Source: Cydia pomonella (lineage: Eukaryota; Arthropoda; Insecta; Lepidoptera; Tortricidae). Taken from it: a stretch of DNA of 64,000 bases. Location: the NCBI RefSeq assembly GCF_033807575.1, contig NC_084727.1, forward strand, positions 8,060,001-8,124,000. Reading direction: 5' to 3'. Made by a program: the position numbers and the translations under genes. Each line of letters begins with the position of its first letter. Within the stretch, counting starts at the first letter, position 1. Of the stretch, positions 53,205-64,000 are shown piece by piece. The notes below the pieces were generated by a model. That model ran no database searches and was not told where the DNA came from. It was given only the letters and a program-made list of their open reading frames with translations.

Positions 53205-53720
53205 TCAACCATACATCGAGCCGCTTCACATCGACGAATATTACAACCTTTTGTCTCGTCTTGTCGGGGGCACGGCTGTGCCCCCAGATGCCGCGCAAGG
53301 GGTTTGGCATATAGAATCTTATTTTAGCCAAACAACACTTATTGGCCAATCACGTCTTTCTGAATAGCGGGAAATTGTGCAATACTATCATCCAAAGCAA
53401 AGATATGGAGTATATGCCGGCAAACATCCATTGACGAAGAAATGGAGACACGGAAATGGATAGAACATACTATTCGAAGATGGGAAACTAATAACGCTAC
53501 CATCGCTTTGGATTGGATACCGCCGGACGGACACCGTGGCTCCGGGCGCCCTGTACACTTCGGGCAACGGTCCGTCCTAAGTGATCTACGAGCGGTTGAG
53601 CTGGAGCGAGGCCAGAAGGGTCGCTGAAGATGATGATGTTCGTGGCGTGGCGCGACCTTGTGAAGGCCCTTTGCACCTCTGGGGTGCCTTAGAACAACAA
53701 CAACCATTCAAAGCTGCGCG
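53205..53720 (+). mobile_element. LINE C-terminal relic
   Basis: The plus strand preserves ETRKWIEHTIRRWETNNATI, IALDWIPPDGHRGSGRPVHF and, after frameshifts, WRDLVKALCTSGVP with a stop and CAACAACAACC. This is the usual C-terminus of a lepidopteran non-LTR RT. No intact domain. Confidence 0.75.
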
Positions 53721-53994
53721 CGATGGGCGGAGGTATATTAATGGAAAAGAGATATAGGGATGACTTTTAGTCAAGTCAAAAATATACTAGGAGCTTTGTT
53801 TAGGTGTATATATTCCGTCGCGGGCTATATAAAGTCAAGTTAAATACTGGATTTGGTGGGATCGAGTGCTATGAGCGTATAAAATAAACAATTTGGTTTG
53901 GAAGTAATTACATCGTTTTATTTATACCATCTCATTATTAAATGCATTGAAATTAATTGTCACGAGGGTTATAGGTCACCGGTATGACCGGTTT

Positions 53995-54262
53995 GACGAC
54001 CGGTTTGGCCTAGTGGGTAGTGACACTGCCTACGAAGCTGATGGTCCCGGGTTCAAATCCTGGTAAGGGCATTTATTCGTGTGATGAGCATGGATATTTG
54101 TTCCCGAGTCATGGGTGTTTTCTATGTATTTAAGTATTTATAAATATGTATATATTATATATCGTTGTCAAAGTACCCTCAACACAAGCCTTATTGAGCT
54201 TACTGTGGGACTTAGTCAATTTGTGTAATAATGTCCTATAATATTTATTTATTTATTTATTT
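53995..54262 (+). mobile_element. SINE family 1, full-length
   Basis: GACGACCGGTTTGGCCTAGT, B box GGTTCAAATCC, body GAGCATGGATATTTGTTCCC, tail ending (ATTT)n at 54262. Confidence 0.92.
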
Positions 54263-54454
54263 GTAAGTAAGAATTGTTCTGATAAATGTATGGTGTCTGT
54301 AGGTGTGTGCTCAGGATGGGCACGACAGTATTTCGCCCGTGAAATAAACTAACTGCCTCTTTCTAATTAATACAATGAGAAAAAGACGGGTAAGTACCTA
54401 GTCTAAGGGAAGGAATGGAAACACTGTTCACGCAAATAAATAATTTATGATTTA

Positions 54455-54560
54455 TGAAATATTCGCATGCTTCTGGTAAACCTCGTAGCTCTGTAGCAGC
54501 GATTCAACCGGTTGTTCCAATGGTCGCAAGTTCGAGCCTTGCCGGAGATGGTGAATTTTT
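54455..54560 (+). mobile_element. tRNA-headed SINE-like fragment
   Basis: CTCGTAGCTCTGTAGCAGCG (A-box like) and CGCAAGTTCGAGCC (B-box like) are spaced about 35 bp apart. No acceptor-stem pairing was seen. Confidence 0.5.
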
Positions 54561-54639
54561 CCATTTTACAAGCTGTTGTTTAACTTGCAATGTTTGTATT
54601 TATTTGTATGGGGAAAATCTTGCAAGTTTAACGTGACCT

Positions 54640-54890
54640 AGGTACTCCCCGGTTTCCGATGAAACTGATCTGATGATGGAGACAGGAGGTGGCCATAAGG
54701 AACTCTGTGATAAAACGCCGTTTTGTCGCCTAAATAGTGTTTAGTTGTAATTTTATAAAATGTATATGTATGTTAGTCTTAAGGTATTTGTAATATGGGC
54801 CTTGTTGCCTGAATCTAATTTTTAAATAAATAAAACAACGCAACCGAATTATGTTTGGGGTTGTTAGAATTGTCGCCATGTATATTAATA
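54640..54890. repeat. Dispersed repeat shared with 9105-9290 and 21136-21345
   Basis: ACTGATCTGATGATGGAGAC and GGAACTCTGTGATAAAAC. It is interrupted by about 110 bp ending AAATAAATAAAACAACGCAA. Confidence 0.7.
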
Positions 54891-55760
54891 GGGTTGTTTC
54901 CATCTACAAATCTTAGGGCAGAATTGTATCCCAATAAATTCTTTTGGATTATAAGAACATGTTAAACTACTTTTAGGGTACCTGTAATGACCATATTTTT
55001 GTAAATATTGAATTTAAAATATCTTTTGGCACACGTCACGTGACCAAACTCGAAACGTCATTGAATATTCTGATGAAAGCATTTGTCAAAATATATTTTG
55101 TTAATTTAACATATTTAAAGCCGTTTTTAGTATTAAAGTTGAATTTAAGGCCAACTTTTAGTTAATATAGAACGTAATACCTGTGGAAAGAAAAGTATAG
55201 TCGTCGATTAAAGCTTGTACCAAAAATGAAATTTTTGCCTAAAACTTATTCCATTTTCTTTTTATAATAAAACTTCACATCATTCAGATTTTGATCCCAC
55301 TTTTGATATTTGTCAGCACTTTGTCACGAAATCTTGTATATAGATATATAGGTCACATCGTGCAAAACTACCCATAGATATGCAATAAAACCGCACTAGT
55401 TCACACGTCACAGACAGACGGACGGGCGTTGTTTATGACGTCATAAACGCGGCAAAATGGCCGCCATCCGTCAAACGTCGCGCGCAGGGATGTAATTCCT
55501 ATAAAAATTCCGAGGCAAACGCGAGATTCCGAGGCAATTTGCATGTGACGCAAATGTTATGCTTGTGAGGCCTTGTGACAGTATTATTTTAGACTTGGCT
55601 CCGCCCGCGATTATGTTCTTGTAGAAATATATTATTGTATGTGTATATTAGTGTACTCATTAGTCATAAGGTATAGTTAAACATACTATAGTATTTATTT
55701 AGACATTTTATTTCGCTCAAAGTTACGGTTTTTTGTTTAATTCTCACTGGCACTTTTTTT
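54891..55760. other. No recognised gene
   Basis: Contains the 55185-55260 segment shared with 21350-21415 (AAGCTTGTACCAAAAATGAA) and otherwise unclassified AT-rich DNA. Confidence 0.4.
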
Positions 55761-55762
55761 TT

Positions 55763-55882
55763 TATATACTACGTCGGTGGCAAACAAGCATACGGCCCGC
55801 CTGATGGTAAGCAGTACACGTAGCCTATGTACGCCTGCTACTTCAGAGGAGTTACATGCGCGTTGCCGACCCTAACCCCCTC
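55763..55882 (-). mobile_element. Jockey-like LINE 3' tail
   Basis: TACTACGTCGGTGGCAAACA ... CATGCGCGTTGCCGACCCTA, as at 12848-12957. Confidence 0.75.
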
Positions 55883-56230
55883 CCGCCCCTCGTCGAGCTC
55901 TGGCAACCTTACTCACCGGCAGGAACACAACACTATGAGTAGGGTCTAGTGTTATTTGGCTGCGGTTTTCTGTAAGGTGGAGGTACTTCCCCAGTTGGGC
56001 TCTGCTCTAGATCTGGAATGACATCCGCTGTGCTGTGCCCTACCACACAGAGCGAGATGACATTCACAATACCCATACCTCTCTTGTGGACGTAGTTTAA
56101 GGACTGCACCCACCTTGAAGTCTTTCTGTTTTGCCTTATGGTTGACTGGTAGAGAATACCTAGTGGCATTAAGTCCGCCTGTTGTACTCTTTTTTATGTG
56201 CAATAAAGTTTAAAATAAATAATAATAATA
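55883..56230. other. Repeat-derived sequence, no gene
   Basis: 56125-56215 matches the retroelement 3' end at 49860-49960 and ends in (AAT)n at 56216-56235. Two overlapping minus-strand ORFs (55933-56203) lack domains. Confidence 0.45.
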
Positions 56231-56254
56231 ATAAATCTTAATCGTATCTTGATC

Positions 56255-56690
56255 TTAACAATAGTTATTTGTTTTACAAGGGGGCAAAGTTGTTTAACCC
56301 CTCGTGCTAATATGGATACCCAAGAAAGCGAAAGTTTTCTAAATTTAATCACGAGCGTAGCGAGTGGTACGAGAAGTGGAATCTTGGGCGTTGCAAGCGT
56401 TTCAAGGCACCAGGGTTAAACAAAGTTTGCTTCCGAGTGAAACACAACATTTTTCAGCATACGAGTACCAATGCGAGGAAAATACTAACTAAAATAAAAA
56501 ACAAAGCAAAACTAAATGATTGTAATAAAAAATGTATTATTCAAAATCATCATTTAAAAGTCAATTCCCCTAGCTACCATAAGGAAACAACTCGAAATTT
56601 GCATCTGATTACTTTGCCCCACATGTGGATAAAACGCAATGTACGAGTTATAATATCGCATTATTTTGAATAATTATCTTTTATACTTAA
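56255..56690 (+). repeat. Dispersed repeat, family of 6330-6600
   Basis: TTTAATCACGAGCGTAGCGA, CTTGGGCGTTGCAAGCGTTT and GGGTTAAACAAAGTTTGC are ordered as in the other copies. Confidence 0.7.
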
Positions 56691-56757
56691 TTTGACTCAC
56701 CTACTTCGTCGGAAATTTCTCAAAAATATGTAAGTAGCATTTGTTGCAAAACTAGGT

Positions 56758-56946
56758 AAGGTAGAAGTACTAGTGCTCGACGCTGGACTAGTACTCGACA
56801 TGGGCACTTTATGTCAAAGTGACAAGGATTAAGTTCGAATACAGAAAGATCTTCGTTGTTCAAATTTAACCTATGTTTCCATGAAATACTCGTAGAGTGC
56901 TCATGTCGGTGACTAGTGCAGCGTCGAGCACTAGTACTTCTACCTT
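56758..56946. mobile_element. Palindromic MITE
   Basis: AAGGTAGAAGTACTAGTGCT...CGACGCTG pairs with CAGCGTCGAGCACTAGTACT..TCTACCTT at the right end. Inner arms (GACTAGT..CGACATG) pair as well. Confidence 0.88.
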
Positions 56947-57245
56947 ACTCTTTAAAATTGTTTCAGATGTCCGAATTCGGCGCGAGACGAACTTTCAGAT
57001 ACGTCAAAGATTTCCGGAAGATACGATATGGATTGGATATGTCAGTGTCAAAACTGACGTTTATGTTTAAACAAAATTCACCTTAAACAACATGTGGTCT
57101 TATCGCTAAAAAGTGTTCTCTTCCAGACAACCTTAAGGTAGACTTTAACCTTAAAGTTCGAATCGAGCCGTACATTAACAGTTCTTCATAACATAACATT
57201 TTCACACATAAAAAAACTGTAATAATTAAGACGGTAAGTAATTTA

Positions 57246-57352
57246 TTACTAATATTAGGCGATCGTGTCATTCACGATGACGCGTGCCTTGATTCGTAAT
57301 GTCATGTCATTGAAGGTTTGATTTAACTAATCGGCGCGTCATCGTTGATGAC
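57246..57352. mobile_element. Palindromic MITE
   Basis: CGTGTCATTCACGATGACGCG and CGCGTCATCGTTGATGACACG are inverted ends. A half copy lies at 3262-3300 (TCGTGTCATCCACGATGACG). Confidence 0.8.
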
Positions 57353-57649
57353 ACGAACTATAAATAATTTAAGCGAAGGAATTGATAAAAAAGGTATTTT
57401 AGTATTTGTAGTCGTGTCACGTTAAAGGCATAACGGATTTTTAAATTTTTGGCACAAAGCCAGATGGAACCCATAAAACTTTTATTGGTATCAGGATACT
57501 TTTTACCTGCTACGGTAAAGCAAATTAAGGGTCATTGTGACTAGGGATACAGTTGCGAAACATCCACAACAGACTACAGAATATGGCGATTGCAATATTT
57601 GCAATTCTGTACTTTCTCCTCCTCCTCCACCCCCGGTTTATAAATGCCT

Positions 57650-57892
57650 ATAGTCTGTATCTTTAGGTATTTAAAAAAGGTAAACAAACAATTTGTAAAT
57701 GTTCGGGTAGTTTTAATATTTATTGGTTAACCAACCAAATACAAAACCGCCTGGATCTGTCACTGAACGACCTGACTTTAAACCTACATTATTTGATCAT
57801 GTAATGTTTTCATCTACCCTCAGCTGCCTTAAGGAGCCATTTGAGGGTAGATTTTGTTTACCTTTTTTTAAATACCTAAAGATACAGACTTC
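57650..57892. mobile_element. Foldback element
   Basis: GTCTGTATCTTTAGGTATTT..AAGGTAAACA at 57653 is inverted as TGTTTACC..AAATACCTAAAGATACAGAC at 57856. Confidence 0.75.
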
Positions 57893-57939
57893 TAAACCCT
57901 CCCGATACAACGCCATCCAGCGTGATATTTGGTAAACCG

Positions 57940-58165
57940 TTTTATATGAAAGTAGGTACTCTACAGAAGTACGGACGTGAACAGAGGGCACATAATATTT
58001 TTGTTTTAATTCGTATGGATATCCGCAAAGTAACGGCTGATTCTATTCATTACTTCAAGCAAAGGGTGAAATCCCACCTTGAAGGCCGGCAACGCACTTG
58101 GAACTCCTCTGGTGTTGCAGGTGTGCATGGACAACGGTAATTGTTCACCATCAGGTGCAAACGCA
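57940..58165 (+). mobile_element. LINE RT C-terminal relic
   Basis: Reads HYFKQRVKSHLEGRQRTWNS and GVAGVHGQR, the usual end of a Jockey-type ORF2, then the tail with GTTCACCATCAGGTGCAAAC. Confidence 0.75.
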
Positions 58166-58239
58166 CATAAAAAATCGGTCAAGTGTGAGTTTAACTCGCG
58201 CACTTAGGATTCCGTACAAACTTTCAATTATCTTCATGT

Positions 58240-58560
58240 GAATAGTCACATGAACAATAGTTATTTGTACAACAAGAGAGCAAAGTTTGATATTTCTTCG
58301 AGTGCTTGTTTTGAGTCCCGTGCAAGCGAAAGATTCTATAATAGATTCACGAGCGTAGCGAGTGAATCTAATTTAGAATCTTGAGCGTAGTAAGGGACTC
58401 AAAAGCGCACGAGATGTAAATAACTTTGATCTCGTGTAGTACACAAAATTTTTCACGTCAGTCAGCCATCAAAAAACACAACCTGAAAAAATGTAATCCG
58501 TCTTCATCACTATTTCACTACTGTGTACTTCTGAAGGTATTCTAACAATTAACTTTAATT
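58240..58560 (+). repeat. Dispersed repeat, family of 6330-6600
   Basis: TTCACGAGCGTAGCGAGTGA and CTTGAGCGTAGTAAGGGACT. Diverged from the other two copies. Confidence 0.65.
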
Positions 58561-59245
58561 AACGCTTTAAAACAAAACGAAAGAAATTTCAATAAATTTA
58601 TACGAAAATAATGAATTAACGAACATCAATTGACAGTTCAATCGTCAACTTTTTTTTTGTTAAAAAATCTTTGTAAGATACGGTCCGAATTGCGGATACT
58701 ACTATTTGTCAACTATAGTAGAGATCGTTAAAAATCGTTAAGTAGAATTATTAACTGCGTAACAATTGCGTAAATTTGTATAAGTACATTGTTTTGATTG
58801 TATAATAAAATACGTAAAATATGGTATTTTTATTAAATTTTAAACTTTTATTTCATTAATTAATTATTAATTTATTACGAATGAAGACTCGTAGGGTGTT
58901 TTGGAACGATGCGGTCTGACTTATTTCGGGGGTCTATTATAAACCGTCAATATACCGTTGAATTACGTATGCACATTTTTTGTCTCTTTCTTTTTGCTAA
59001 TGTCGTGAAAGAGATAAAGACAATAGAATCCAAATATTTCGAACTTGTGTTAGGCCCCGCACGTTGAAATGACATTCGAATCTAAAGGTCACTTGAATGT
59101 TATTTTGTCTCACTCGGTGAGCAAAATGTCATTTTGCTCACTGTTTTTAAGCAGCAAATTACCCTTGTACGTGCTGCTGCTGACGTGAAAAATAATTTAA
59201 TTTAATAGTAAAACGGAAAAGTTTTGACCAGTAGGTGCTTAAGCG
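58561..59245. other. No recognised gene
   Basis: AT-rich intergenic DNA. 59094-59145 has a small inverted pair (ATTTTGTCTCACTCGGTGAG / TTGCTCACTG). Confidence 0.4.
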
Positions 59246-59551
59246 CTGGTAGCTTAGCGGTAAGATCAATCCGGAGATCGCCGGTTCCAACCCCGACTCG
59301 TACCTACCAATGAGTTTTTCGGAACGTATGTGCGAAATATCATTTGATATTTACCAGTCGCTTTTCGGTGAAGGAAAACATCGTGAGGAAACCGGACTAA
59401 TCCCAATAAGGCCTAATTTACCCTCTGGGTCAGATGGCAGTCGCTTTCGTAAAAACTAATGCCTACGCCAATTAGGTTTAGTTGCCAAGCGGGCCCCAGG
59501 CTCCCATGAGCCGTGGGAAAATGCCGGGACAATGCGAGGAATATGATGATG
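59246..59551 (+). mobile_element. tRNA-derived SINE (family 2, HaSE-like), copy 1
   Basis: Head GCGCTGGTAGCTTAGCGGTA with a B box CGGTTCCAACC. Body TGATATTTACCAGTCGCTTT and GGAAAACATCGTGAGGAAAC, widely seen in lepidopteran SINEs. Confidence 0.85.
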
Positions 59552-59699
59552 AACTTATACATGTAACTTTTTTGTTGATTCAATAATTGGAATTTTTCAA
59601 AACTCACAGCTGAGTCATAACTAGATGTTTTTGAACAGAGTTACAGATATTTGTTATTTCGTACACATGTAAACAATCTCTCAATTCAATCCAATCCGT

Positions 59700-59775
59700 A
59701 CCTCGGTGAAGTCTGGGGAGAATCTAGGCAAATATTTAGACGGTCTGCCACCGCCTGTCAATGAGAGTTTAGCGT
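59700..59775 (+). mobile_element. LINE C-terminal relic
   Basis: SGENLGKYLDGLPPPVNESL then a stop. Related to the minus-strand relic at 31888-32245. Confidence 0.6.
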
Positions 59776-59860
59776 GAAGGAATTTGCACTTGCATACCGA
59801 TATAATTTAAGTATTAGTTTAACATTTTAACTTTAAATAAATGTTAATTTTTTTTTTCTA

Positions 59861-59962
59861 GGGACAATCTTACATAAATTGACCTAGCCCCAAACTAAGC
59901 AAAGCTTGTACTATGGGTACTAGGCGACTATATACATACGTATATAGAGAAATACATAGGTA
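59861..59962 (-). mobile_element. SINE family 1 tail fragment (empty site for the 32512 MITE)
   Basis: GACCTAGCCCCAAACTAAGC and GTACTATGGGTACTAGGCGA match 32472-32655 without the MITE. Confidence 0.75.
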
Positions 59963-60452
59963 CTTATATAAAACATCAGGACTGTTTTAAACAGTATGCA
60001 TATACAAAGGGTATTAATTAGAATTTAAATTCTCAGGATAACATTAGAGTAACATAACATCAGTAAAAAAAAGAGGCAGTAATATAGAGAGTAAGAATCA
60101 GTTAGAATTAGAAGACACTAAGTAGTTTAAGAAATTGTTGTAATATAACACATCACTCCGTATGGTTCATAAAATCATTTACATTATAAAAACAGCGATC
60201 AGTGAGCCAATATCTCAGTTTTTGAGTAAATTCCTTGCCCTTATAAATATTAAGCTACTTATCTGATGAATACCGTCATCGTTGGCATTTCGCTATCTTC
60301 AAATAAGCTTAACTTTATCTGACAGTTAATTTATTTGTTAATTAGCTATCCAAGTTATTTACTTTACTTGGACATTGTAAACAGGCCCTAACTTTAACAT
60401 TATACCTACTGTGTAAAAGCAATTGGATTTGGGTCCTCATTTTAGGTAAATT
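59963..60452. other. No recognised gene
   Basis: AT-rich. No ORF with a domain and no repeat pair seen. Confidence 0.4.
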
Positions 60453-60464
60453 AAATATATACCA

Positions 60465-60767
60465 AGAAGCGGTGGTAGCCGAGTGGATATGACGTCCGAC
60501 TTTCAATCCGGAGGTCGCGGGTTCAAATCCTGGTTCGTACCAATGAGTTTTTCGGAACTTATGTACGAAAAATTTGATATTTACCAGTCGCTTTTCGGTG
60601 AAGGAAAACATCATGAGGAAACCTGCACACATCTGCGAAGAAATTCAAAGGTGTATGTGAAGTCCCCAATCCGCATTGGGCTAGCGTGGGGACTATAGCC
60701 CGAGCCCTCTCGCGCATGAGAGGCCTGTGCCCAGCAGTGGGACGTATATAGGCTGAATTATTATAAT
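60465..60767 (+). mobile_element. tRNA-derived SINE (family 2), copy 2, with 12-bp target duplication
   Basis: Head GTGGTAGCCGAGTGGATATG and B box GGGTTCAAATCC. It is flanked by the direct repeat AAATATATACCA at 60453-60464 and 60768-60779. Its 3' half (AGTCCCCAATCCGCATTGGG ... GGACGTATATAGGCTG) differs from copies 1 and 3. Confidence 0.9.
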
Positions 60768-60779
60768 AAATATATACCA

Positions 60780-61252
60780 GGGGCCTACCGCGAAAACCGA
60801 AATTAGCAAATTGCGGGGATCTTTTTCATTTACTCCAATGAAAACGTAATTAGACTTGGAGCGCTGGTGGCCTAGCGGTAAGAGCGTGCGACTTTCAATC
60901 CAGAGGTCGCGGGTTCTAACCTCGGCTTGTATTGTACCAATGAGTTTTTCGGAACTTATGTACGAAATGTCATTTGATATTTACCAGTCGCTTTTAGGTG
61001 AAGGAAAACATCGTGAGGAAACCGGACTAATCCCAATAGTTTACCCTCTGGGTTGGGAGGTCAGATGGCAGTCGCTTTTGTAAAAACTAGTGCCTACGCA
61101 AATTCTGGGGATTAGTTGTCATGCGGACCCCAGGCTCCCATGAGCCGTGGCAAAATGCCGGGACAACGCGAGGAAGAAGAAGAAAACGTAATTAGACTTA
61201 GTGTGACAGAAAAATGCCCGCAGTTTTTGAATCACGGTTTTCGCGGTAGGTC
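60780..61252. mobile_element. MITE split by a SINE
   Basis: GGGCCTACCGCGAAAACCGA at the left is inverted as CGGTTTTCGCGGTAGG(TC) at the right. It is interrupted by the SINE 60858-61181. Confidence 0.85.
60858..61181 (+). mobile_element. tRNA-derived SINE (family 2), copy 3, with 18-bp target duplication
   Basis: Head GAGCGCTGGTGGCCTAGCGG, B box GGGTTCTAACC, body and 3' end as in copy 1 (CAGGCTCCCATGAGCCGTGG). The exact direct repeat GAAAACGTAATTAGACTT lies at 60840-60857 and 61182-61199. Confidence 0.95.
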
Positions 61253-61730
61253 TTTTCATTGCGCTTTACCTTATTGCTCTTAAATTGTCAATTCACCCGG
61301 TAAACATTACATAAATTTCCATAAAAACTCATAACATTTCACCTAATTGTCATAATCGTGTCATAACAATTATACGTGGCGTTTGTGTGCGACCCTTTTG
61401 TGTAATACGAGCCGTGAAAGGTTTGTGTGTGTGTGCGTGAGCAGGTATCAGCTTGGGTGGCGACGGGGTGAAGAATTACCCGGGTTTGTGGGAGAACTGG
61501 GAGCTTTGGGGAGCTTTTAGCGGAAAATTGCAAGTCAATTTTAGTGACACCTTTTTTAATTTCTATAAATATTTTGCTTGTTGATCATTTTCAGTTTTAG
61601 CGAAAATGGTCAACTATACCGCAAAAGAAAAAAAATGTAGCAACGTTTATTGAACACATGTAAAGAAAGTGAGAGGTAAAATACAATGCAAATATTCTTT
61701 ACTGCACACCTCAATAAATAAATAATAAAA
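61253..61730. other. No recognised gene
   Basis: AT-rich DNA with a short GTGTGTGTG run near 61425. Confidence 0.4.
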
Positions 61731-62417
61731 AACCGGCCAAGAGCATGTCGGGCCACGCTCAGTGTAGGGTTCCGTAGTTACTCTTCGGTCACAATAAGCT
61801 AAACTGGAGATTAAAGTATAGTAAATTGTTAACCAAGGGATGAAACGGTACCTTTCACGCGAGTTAAACAAATAGGCAAATTTGCATAATCAGTACCTAA
61901 TTAAAGTAAGTCTTTTTACTATGAAGGGGAAACTTTTTGCGATAACTCAAAAACAGCTAAACTGATCATGTCCGCTATAGTTTTCATTTCATGTCTTTCT
62001 TAAGCTCTACTTCCACGGTTTTATTCATATTTTTTGGACCTATGGTTCAAAAGTTAGAGGGGGGGGGACACATTTTATTTTCTTTCGGAGCGATTATCTT
62101 CGAATATATTCACTTTATCAAAAAATGTTTGTTAAAGACCCCTATTAGTTTTGAAAGACCTTTCCAACGATACCCCACACTGTAGGGTTGAAGCAAAAAA
62201 AAAATCACCCCCACTTTACGTGTAGGGGAGGTACCCTCAAAAAAAAAAAAATTAGTTTTTTTGTACGACTTTGTCGGCTTTATTGATTTATATATCCATG
62301 CCGAATTTCAGCTTTCTAGCACGAAGGACCACGGAGCAAAGCCTCGGACAGACAGACAGACAGACAGACGGACATGGCGAAACTATAAGGGTTCCTAGTT
62401 GACTACGGAACCCTAAA
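61731..62417 (-). mobile_element. About 700-bp repeat ('gggttccgtag' family), copy 2
   Basis: Inverse of 11279-11988: begins AACCGGCCAAGAGCATGTCG, ends GACTACGGAACCCTAAAAA. It carries a G-run (62059-62067) matching the C-run of copy 1. Confidence 0.88.
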
Positions 62418-62529
62418 AACTATACAGAGAGAAAAAAGCATCAGAGGCAGAGGTAAACAAACAGGTGTTCTTATCGCCTACTATCGAGGTACTTAAAGAT
62501 ATTTCAATTTGATTAATTGAACAAACTAA

Positions 62530-62913
62530 AACTTTTTTTAATACCACGATGGTGGCAAACAAGCATACGGCCCGCCTGATGGTAAACAGTCACCGCAGTC
62601 TATGGACGCCTACAACTCTAAAGGTGTTACATGCGCGTTGCCGATCCTTCACAAACCTGTACATTCCTCTTTTGAAGAACCCCATACTGTAGACCATCGG
62701 GAAAATCTCGGAAGGGAGCTCATTCCACAGCCGGAGCGTCCGCGGGAGGAAATTCCTCTTAAACCGCACAGTACGCGACCATTTAGGTTCTAGGCCTTCT
62801 AGGGAGTGAGGATGAACACCCTGCCAACGGCGAGCGGTGCGGTGATAGAAAGTGGCCGTTGGCATCATGTCAAACTTCTGTAAATATATACCTATAGTAG
62901 AGTTTAGAGTCAA
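62530..62913 (-). mobile_element. Jockey-like LINE 3' end
   Basis: The minus-strand ORF 62590-62913 reads FYHRTARRWQGVHPH, RNFLPRTLRLWNELPSEIFP and FFKRGMYRFVKDRQRAC, the canonical C-terminus. The non-coding tail (TACGGCCCGCCTGATGGTAA) follows to about 62535. Confidence 0.85.
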
Positions 62914-63140
62914 ATATGAGGAATGGTCTGGTCATATAGCACGAAAGACCGATTCGTGGCGTAAACGACTACTCGAGTGGCGACCATGGGGGGAGGAACG
63001 TCGCCAAAGTAGACCTCAGATGCGTTGGGACGACGATATCAAAAGGACTGCGGGGAAGAAGTGGCTTCAGGTCGCTTAGAACCGTGACGAGTGGCATAAA
63101 ATGAAGGAGGCCTTCACCAGAATGGTAGAGACGGGCTAAA
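62905..63140 (+). mobile_element. RTE LINE C-terminal relic
   Basis: WSGHIARKTDSWRKRLLEW, MRWDDDIKRTAGKKWLQVA, a stop, then DEWHKMKEAFTRMVETG. It abuts the Jockey-like fragment head to head. Confidence 0.8.
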
Positions 63141-63148
63141 GTGTGTGT

Positions 63149-63193
<45 letters not shown>

Positions 63194-63226
63194 TGCTTGC
63201 GTGCGTGCGTGCGTGTGTGTGTGCAG
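63138..63226. repeat. (GT)n microsatellite
   Basis: Nearly pure GT, with GTGC variants from about 63188. Minus-strand HTHTHT ORFs here are artefacts. Confidence 0.95.
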
Positions 63227-64000
63227 AGCGCATAGAGTCATAGGAAACCGACGCCAAAAAGGCGCTCCCATACAATACTTTTGCTATACAAACAAACACT
63301 CATATTAAACTGAACTGTCACCATATACTTGAGAATAACAGCGCCCTCTTGACAATTGTTATATATTTCCGGTCGGGCTTTTGTTACGTCACTACCAGCA
63401 TCGAAACATCGAAAATTGTTATCTGCTTCTCTATCGCTCTCGAATATTCGAGTGACAAAGACACAGATAACGTTTTTGGTTTTTCGATGTCGGAGGTAGG
63501 CCCCCAGAACAGAATTGTAAAAAAAACTATAAAAATAAGGGTTCTCGTCTAACAACAATAGCAACATCAATATATTCAACATATCATAGCCTGAAATCGG
63601 CATTCGCAAATTAATTTTGAGATCTTGGTCACACACTGGCGCTGCCATAATATAAAATTGACATATTTGTCTTAATTTGACATAAATCGTAGTGCATTTC
63701 CCACAAATAAATATTTTCTCGCAGAAGCACTGCGAATAATGTTAATCAAGATCATATTTCAAAACCTCAAATGCCGCTCAAGATCACAAATCAGTTTTCA
63801 AATCAGTGGGGTGTTTGTAACTGAATAAACTCAACAAATTCGACATTACCGAACAAAGCACCTTTTGTGCAGTCGGTTAAAATAGGGTAATCTCCCGACC
63901 GGGAACTCTCCCCACCGTGGCAACACCCGCCCAACGAGTCGGCAAAACAAAATTCCTACTCCAGTCCGCGTCCGTAGCCCGCCGCGTCCGATCACGTCCC
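63227..64000. other. No recognised gene at the right end
   Basis: 63238-63648 has a minus-strand ORF without recognisable domains. The last 120 bp become GC-rich, which could mark the start of another element or gene outside the window. Confidence 0.4.

Noticed and set aside
60465..60540. Candidate tRNA genes at 59246, 60471 and 60860
   Set aside because: They are heads of SINEs with target-site duplications and shared non-tRNA bodies.
62969..63299. His/Thr-rich ORFs
   Set aside because: Translation of the (GT)n microsatellite.
63238..63648. 136-codon minus-strand ORF
   Set aside because: No recognisable motif, and it overlaps a low-complexity boundary. Kept only as unclassified DNA.

Overview
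The window is eukaryotic nuclear DNA, almost certainly from a moth or butterfly. It is AT-rich, its genes are split by introns with GT/GC-AG borders, and it is dense with repeats typical of Lepidoptera: two families of tRNA-headed SINEs, many palindromic MITEs, RTE, Jockey/CR1 and R4/Dong-type non-LTR retrotransposon pieces. The family assignments come from recognising motifs by eye; no search was run.

Layout. 1-13112 (+): the 3' half of an insulin-degrading enzyme (IDE, M16A metalloprotease) in 13 exons, entered in mid-gene. Its introns are full of repeats, and three of its exons have extra tandem copies, mostly decayed. 13113-30067: a gene-poor, repeat-rich block holding several MITEs, a 34-bp minisatellite, a split Tc1/mariner-like transposase fragment (-), an R4/Dong-type LINE with a restriction-like endonuclease, a lone first exon of a zinc-finger gene (-) at 27.2-27.5 kb, and a 5'-truncated Jockey/CR1-like LINE. 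30068-39017 (+): a complete six-exon ZAD-C2H2 zinc-finger gene (551 aa, 10 fingers), with SINEs, MITEs, an RTE LINE and a TAA-flanked non-autonomous element in its introns. 40566-43862 (+) and 47727-52709 (+): two paralogous two-exon C2H2 genes. Each has an acidic first exon rich in psi-K-x-E (SUMO-acceptor-like) motifs and a second exon of 13 or 7 fingers. The first exon at 27.4 kb belongs to the same family but is inverted and has no finger exon in the window. 52710-64000: no convincing host gene; repeats, SINEs, LINE relics and MITEs.

The zinc-finger genes look like nuclear DNA-binding regulators from a local lineage-specific cluster. IDE is a cytosolic/peroxisomal peptide protease with no evident functional tie to them. 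The most unusual feature is the repeated exon-centred tandem duplication inside IDE. It includes one extra copy of the fourth exon in the window with exactly the right length and phase to act as a cassette exon.
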